From contig DMZB01000169.1 of assembly GCA_003482405.1 (NCBI GenBank), forward strand, positions 16,820 through 22,592: a stretch of DNA of 5,773 nt. The letters are read 5' to 3'. A program made the translations under genes and the position numbers. Source of the stretch: Lactobacillus sp. (lineage in GTDB: Bacteria > Bacillota > Bacilli > Lactobacillales > Lactobacillaceae). Each line of letters begins with the position of its first letter. The first letter of the stretch is position 1. The notes under the pieces were generated by a model that worked only from the letters and a program-made list of their open reading frames with translations, made no database searches and was not told the DNA's origin. Positions 5,161 to 5,773 of this stretch are shown piece by piece.

Positions 5161-5168
5161 TAAGTTCG

Positions 5169-5773
5169 GTGTCAAAACAAATCATTTCAATCATTGTACC
5201 TTGTTACAATGAAGAGCCCACCATCCCGCTAATCTATCCGGCCGTCGAAAAAGTTTTCGTTCAGTTGCGTCAACAATTTCCGGGATTTGAACCCGAGTAT
5301 TGGTTTATCAATGATGGCTCAACTGATCAGACCTTGAACGAATTACATAAATTACAGCAAAACGATCCTGAACATGTCCATTTCGTCTCATTTTCACGCA
5401 ACTTCGGGAAAGAAGCCGCCCTCTATGCTGGCTACAACACGCTACCGGTGATTACGTTGCTGTAATGGACGTCGACCTCCAAGATCCGCCTGAATTACTG
5501 ATTAAGATGCTCGAAGGCGTCGTCAATGATCATTACGATATGGTTGGCTCGCGACGGGTGACGCGCAAAGGTGAACCACCGATTCGTTCCTTCTTTAGCC
5601 GTGCCTTTTACCGGGTGATTAACAAGATTTCACAAACACACATTGTTGAAGGCGCTCGCGATTACCGATTAATGACGCGTCAAGTTGTTAATGCAATTTT
5701 GTCAATGGCGGAAGTCAACCGTTTTTCAAAGGGCATTTTCAGTTGGGTTGGTTTTAAAACGAAGTATCTGGAG
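5169..5773 (+). pseudogene. GT2 glycosyltransferase (GtrB/CsbB/YkcC-like), frameshifted and cut by the window edge
   Basis: A family 2 glycosyltransferase of the type that moves a sugar from a nucleotide donor to undecaprenyl phosphate at the inner face of the membrane, for cell-wall or teichoic-acid decoration. In frame one: SIIVPCYNEE (7-16), FINDGSTD (46-53) and FSRNFGKEAALYAGY (75-89). That frame then stops at TAA 5463-5465. From 5441 another frame continues without a stop to the window end: ATGDYVAVMDVDLQDPPELL with the metal-binding acids, then GSRRVTRKGEPPIRSFF, VEGARDYRLM and NRFSKGIFSWVGFKTKY. Restoring one base between 5438 and 5442 (for example ACGGCT in place of ACGCT) joins the halves seamlessly. 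About 202 of roughly 310-330 residues are present; the C-terminal membrane helices lie beyond the window. Both halves are well conserved, so the break is recent or a sequencing error. Confidence 0.9.

Larger units (their letters stand above)
4768..5168. other. 401-base divergent intergenic region, osmC-type gene / glycosyltransferase
   Basis: An AT-rich region with no credible gene. It holds the osmC ribosome binding site, a 22-base inverted repeat (4849-4870), a longer interrupted inverted repeat (4954-5000), a perfect -10 box (5098-5103) pointing toward the glycosyltransferase, and that gene's ribosome binding site (5154-5160). A plus-strand TTGACC (4864-4869) with TAAAAT (4885-4890) is a possible promoter, but its 15-base spacer is short. 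Two tiny frames, of 15 and 24 codons, lack ribosome binding sites. Confidence 0.7.

Overview
The window looks like a chromosomal segment from a lactic acid bacterium of the family Lactobacillaceae. The grounds are the low-to-moderate GC content, strong AGGAGG-type ribosome binding sites, the Firmicutes gene order yqeG-yqeH-yhbY, and protein sequences that read like lactobacillar ones. The species cannot be named from the sequence alone. Seven genes lie on the minus strand (14-4767). One gene on the plus strand (from 5169) runs off the right edge.

Reading along the minus strand, that is from right to left, the window starts with an Ohr/OsmC-family peroxide-detoxification protein (4306-4767) closed by a strong intrinsic terminator (4235-4273). 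Next come a 66-residue protein of unknown function (3927-4127) and a 106-base segment able to form a branched RNA structure ending in a U-run (3821-3928). A hypoxanthine phosphoribosyltransferase for purine salvage follows (3157-3714). Then comes an RluA/RluD-type 23S rRNA pseudouridine synthase (2098-2997, TTG start). Last is the ribosome-assembly cluster: yqeG, a HAD phosphatase (1493-2020); yqeH, a circularly permuted GTPase (348-1496); and yhbY, a CRS1-YhbY RNA-binding protein (14-328). In relatives this cluster continues with nadD, which would lie just beyond position 1.

The left half is therefore devoted to building and modifying the ribosome. yqeG and yqeH overlap by ATGA and are very likely translationally coupled. 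A clear extended -10 promoter sits just after the pseudouridine synthase stop codon, with no terminator in between, so yqeG-yqeH-yhbY probably has its own promoter and may also receive read-through.

On the right, osmC and a GT2 glycosyltransferase (GtrB/CsbB/YkcC-like, probably an undecaprenyl-phosphate sugar transferase) diverge across a 401-base AT-rich region. That region holds two inverted repeats with similar cores. The glycosyltransferase has a one-base deletion near 5440: both halves of the protein are well conserved but lie in different frames, so it is a recent pseudogene or a sequencing error.

Most of the window is ordinary housekeeping sequence. I see no mobile element, CRISPR array, tRNA or rRNA, and no convincing new system. 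The items most worth checking are the branched RNA after the 66-residue gene, the palindrome over the putative hpt promoter, the paired inverted repeats between osmC and the glycosyltransferase, and the frameshift.
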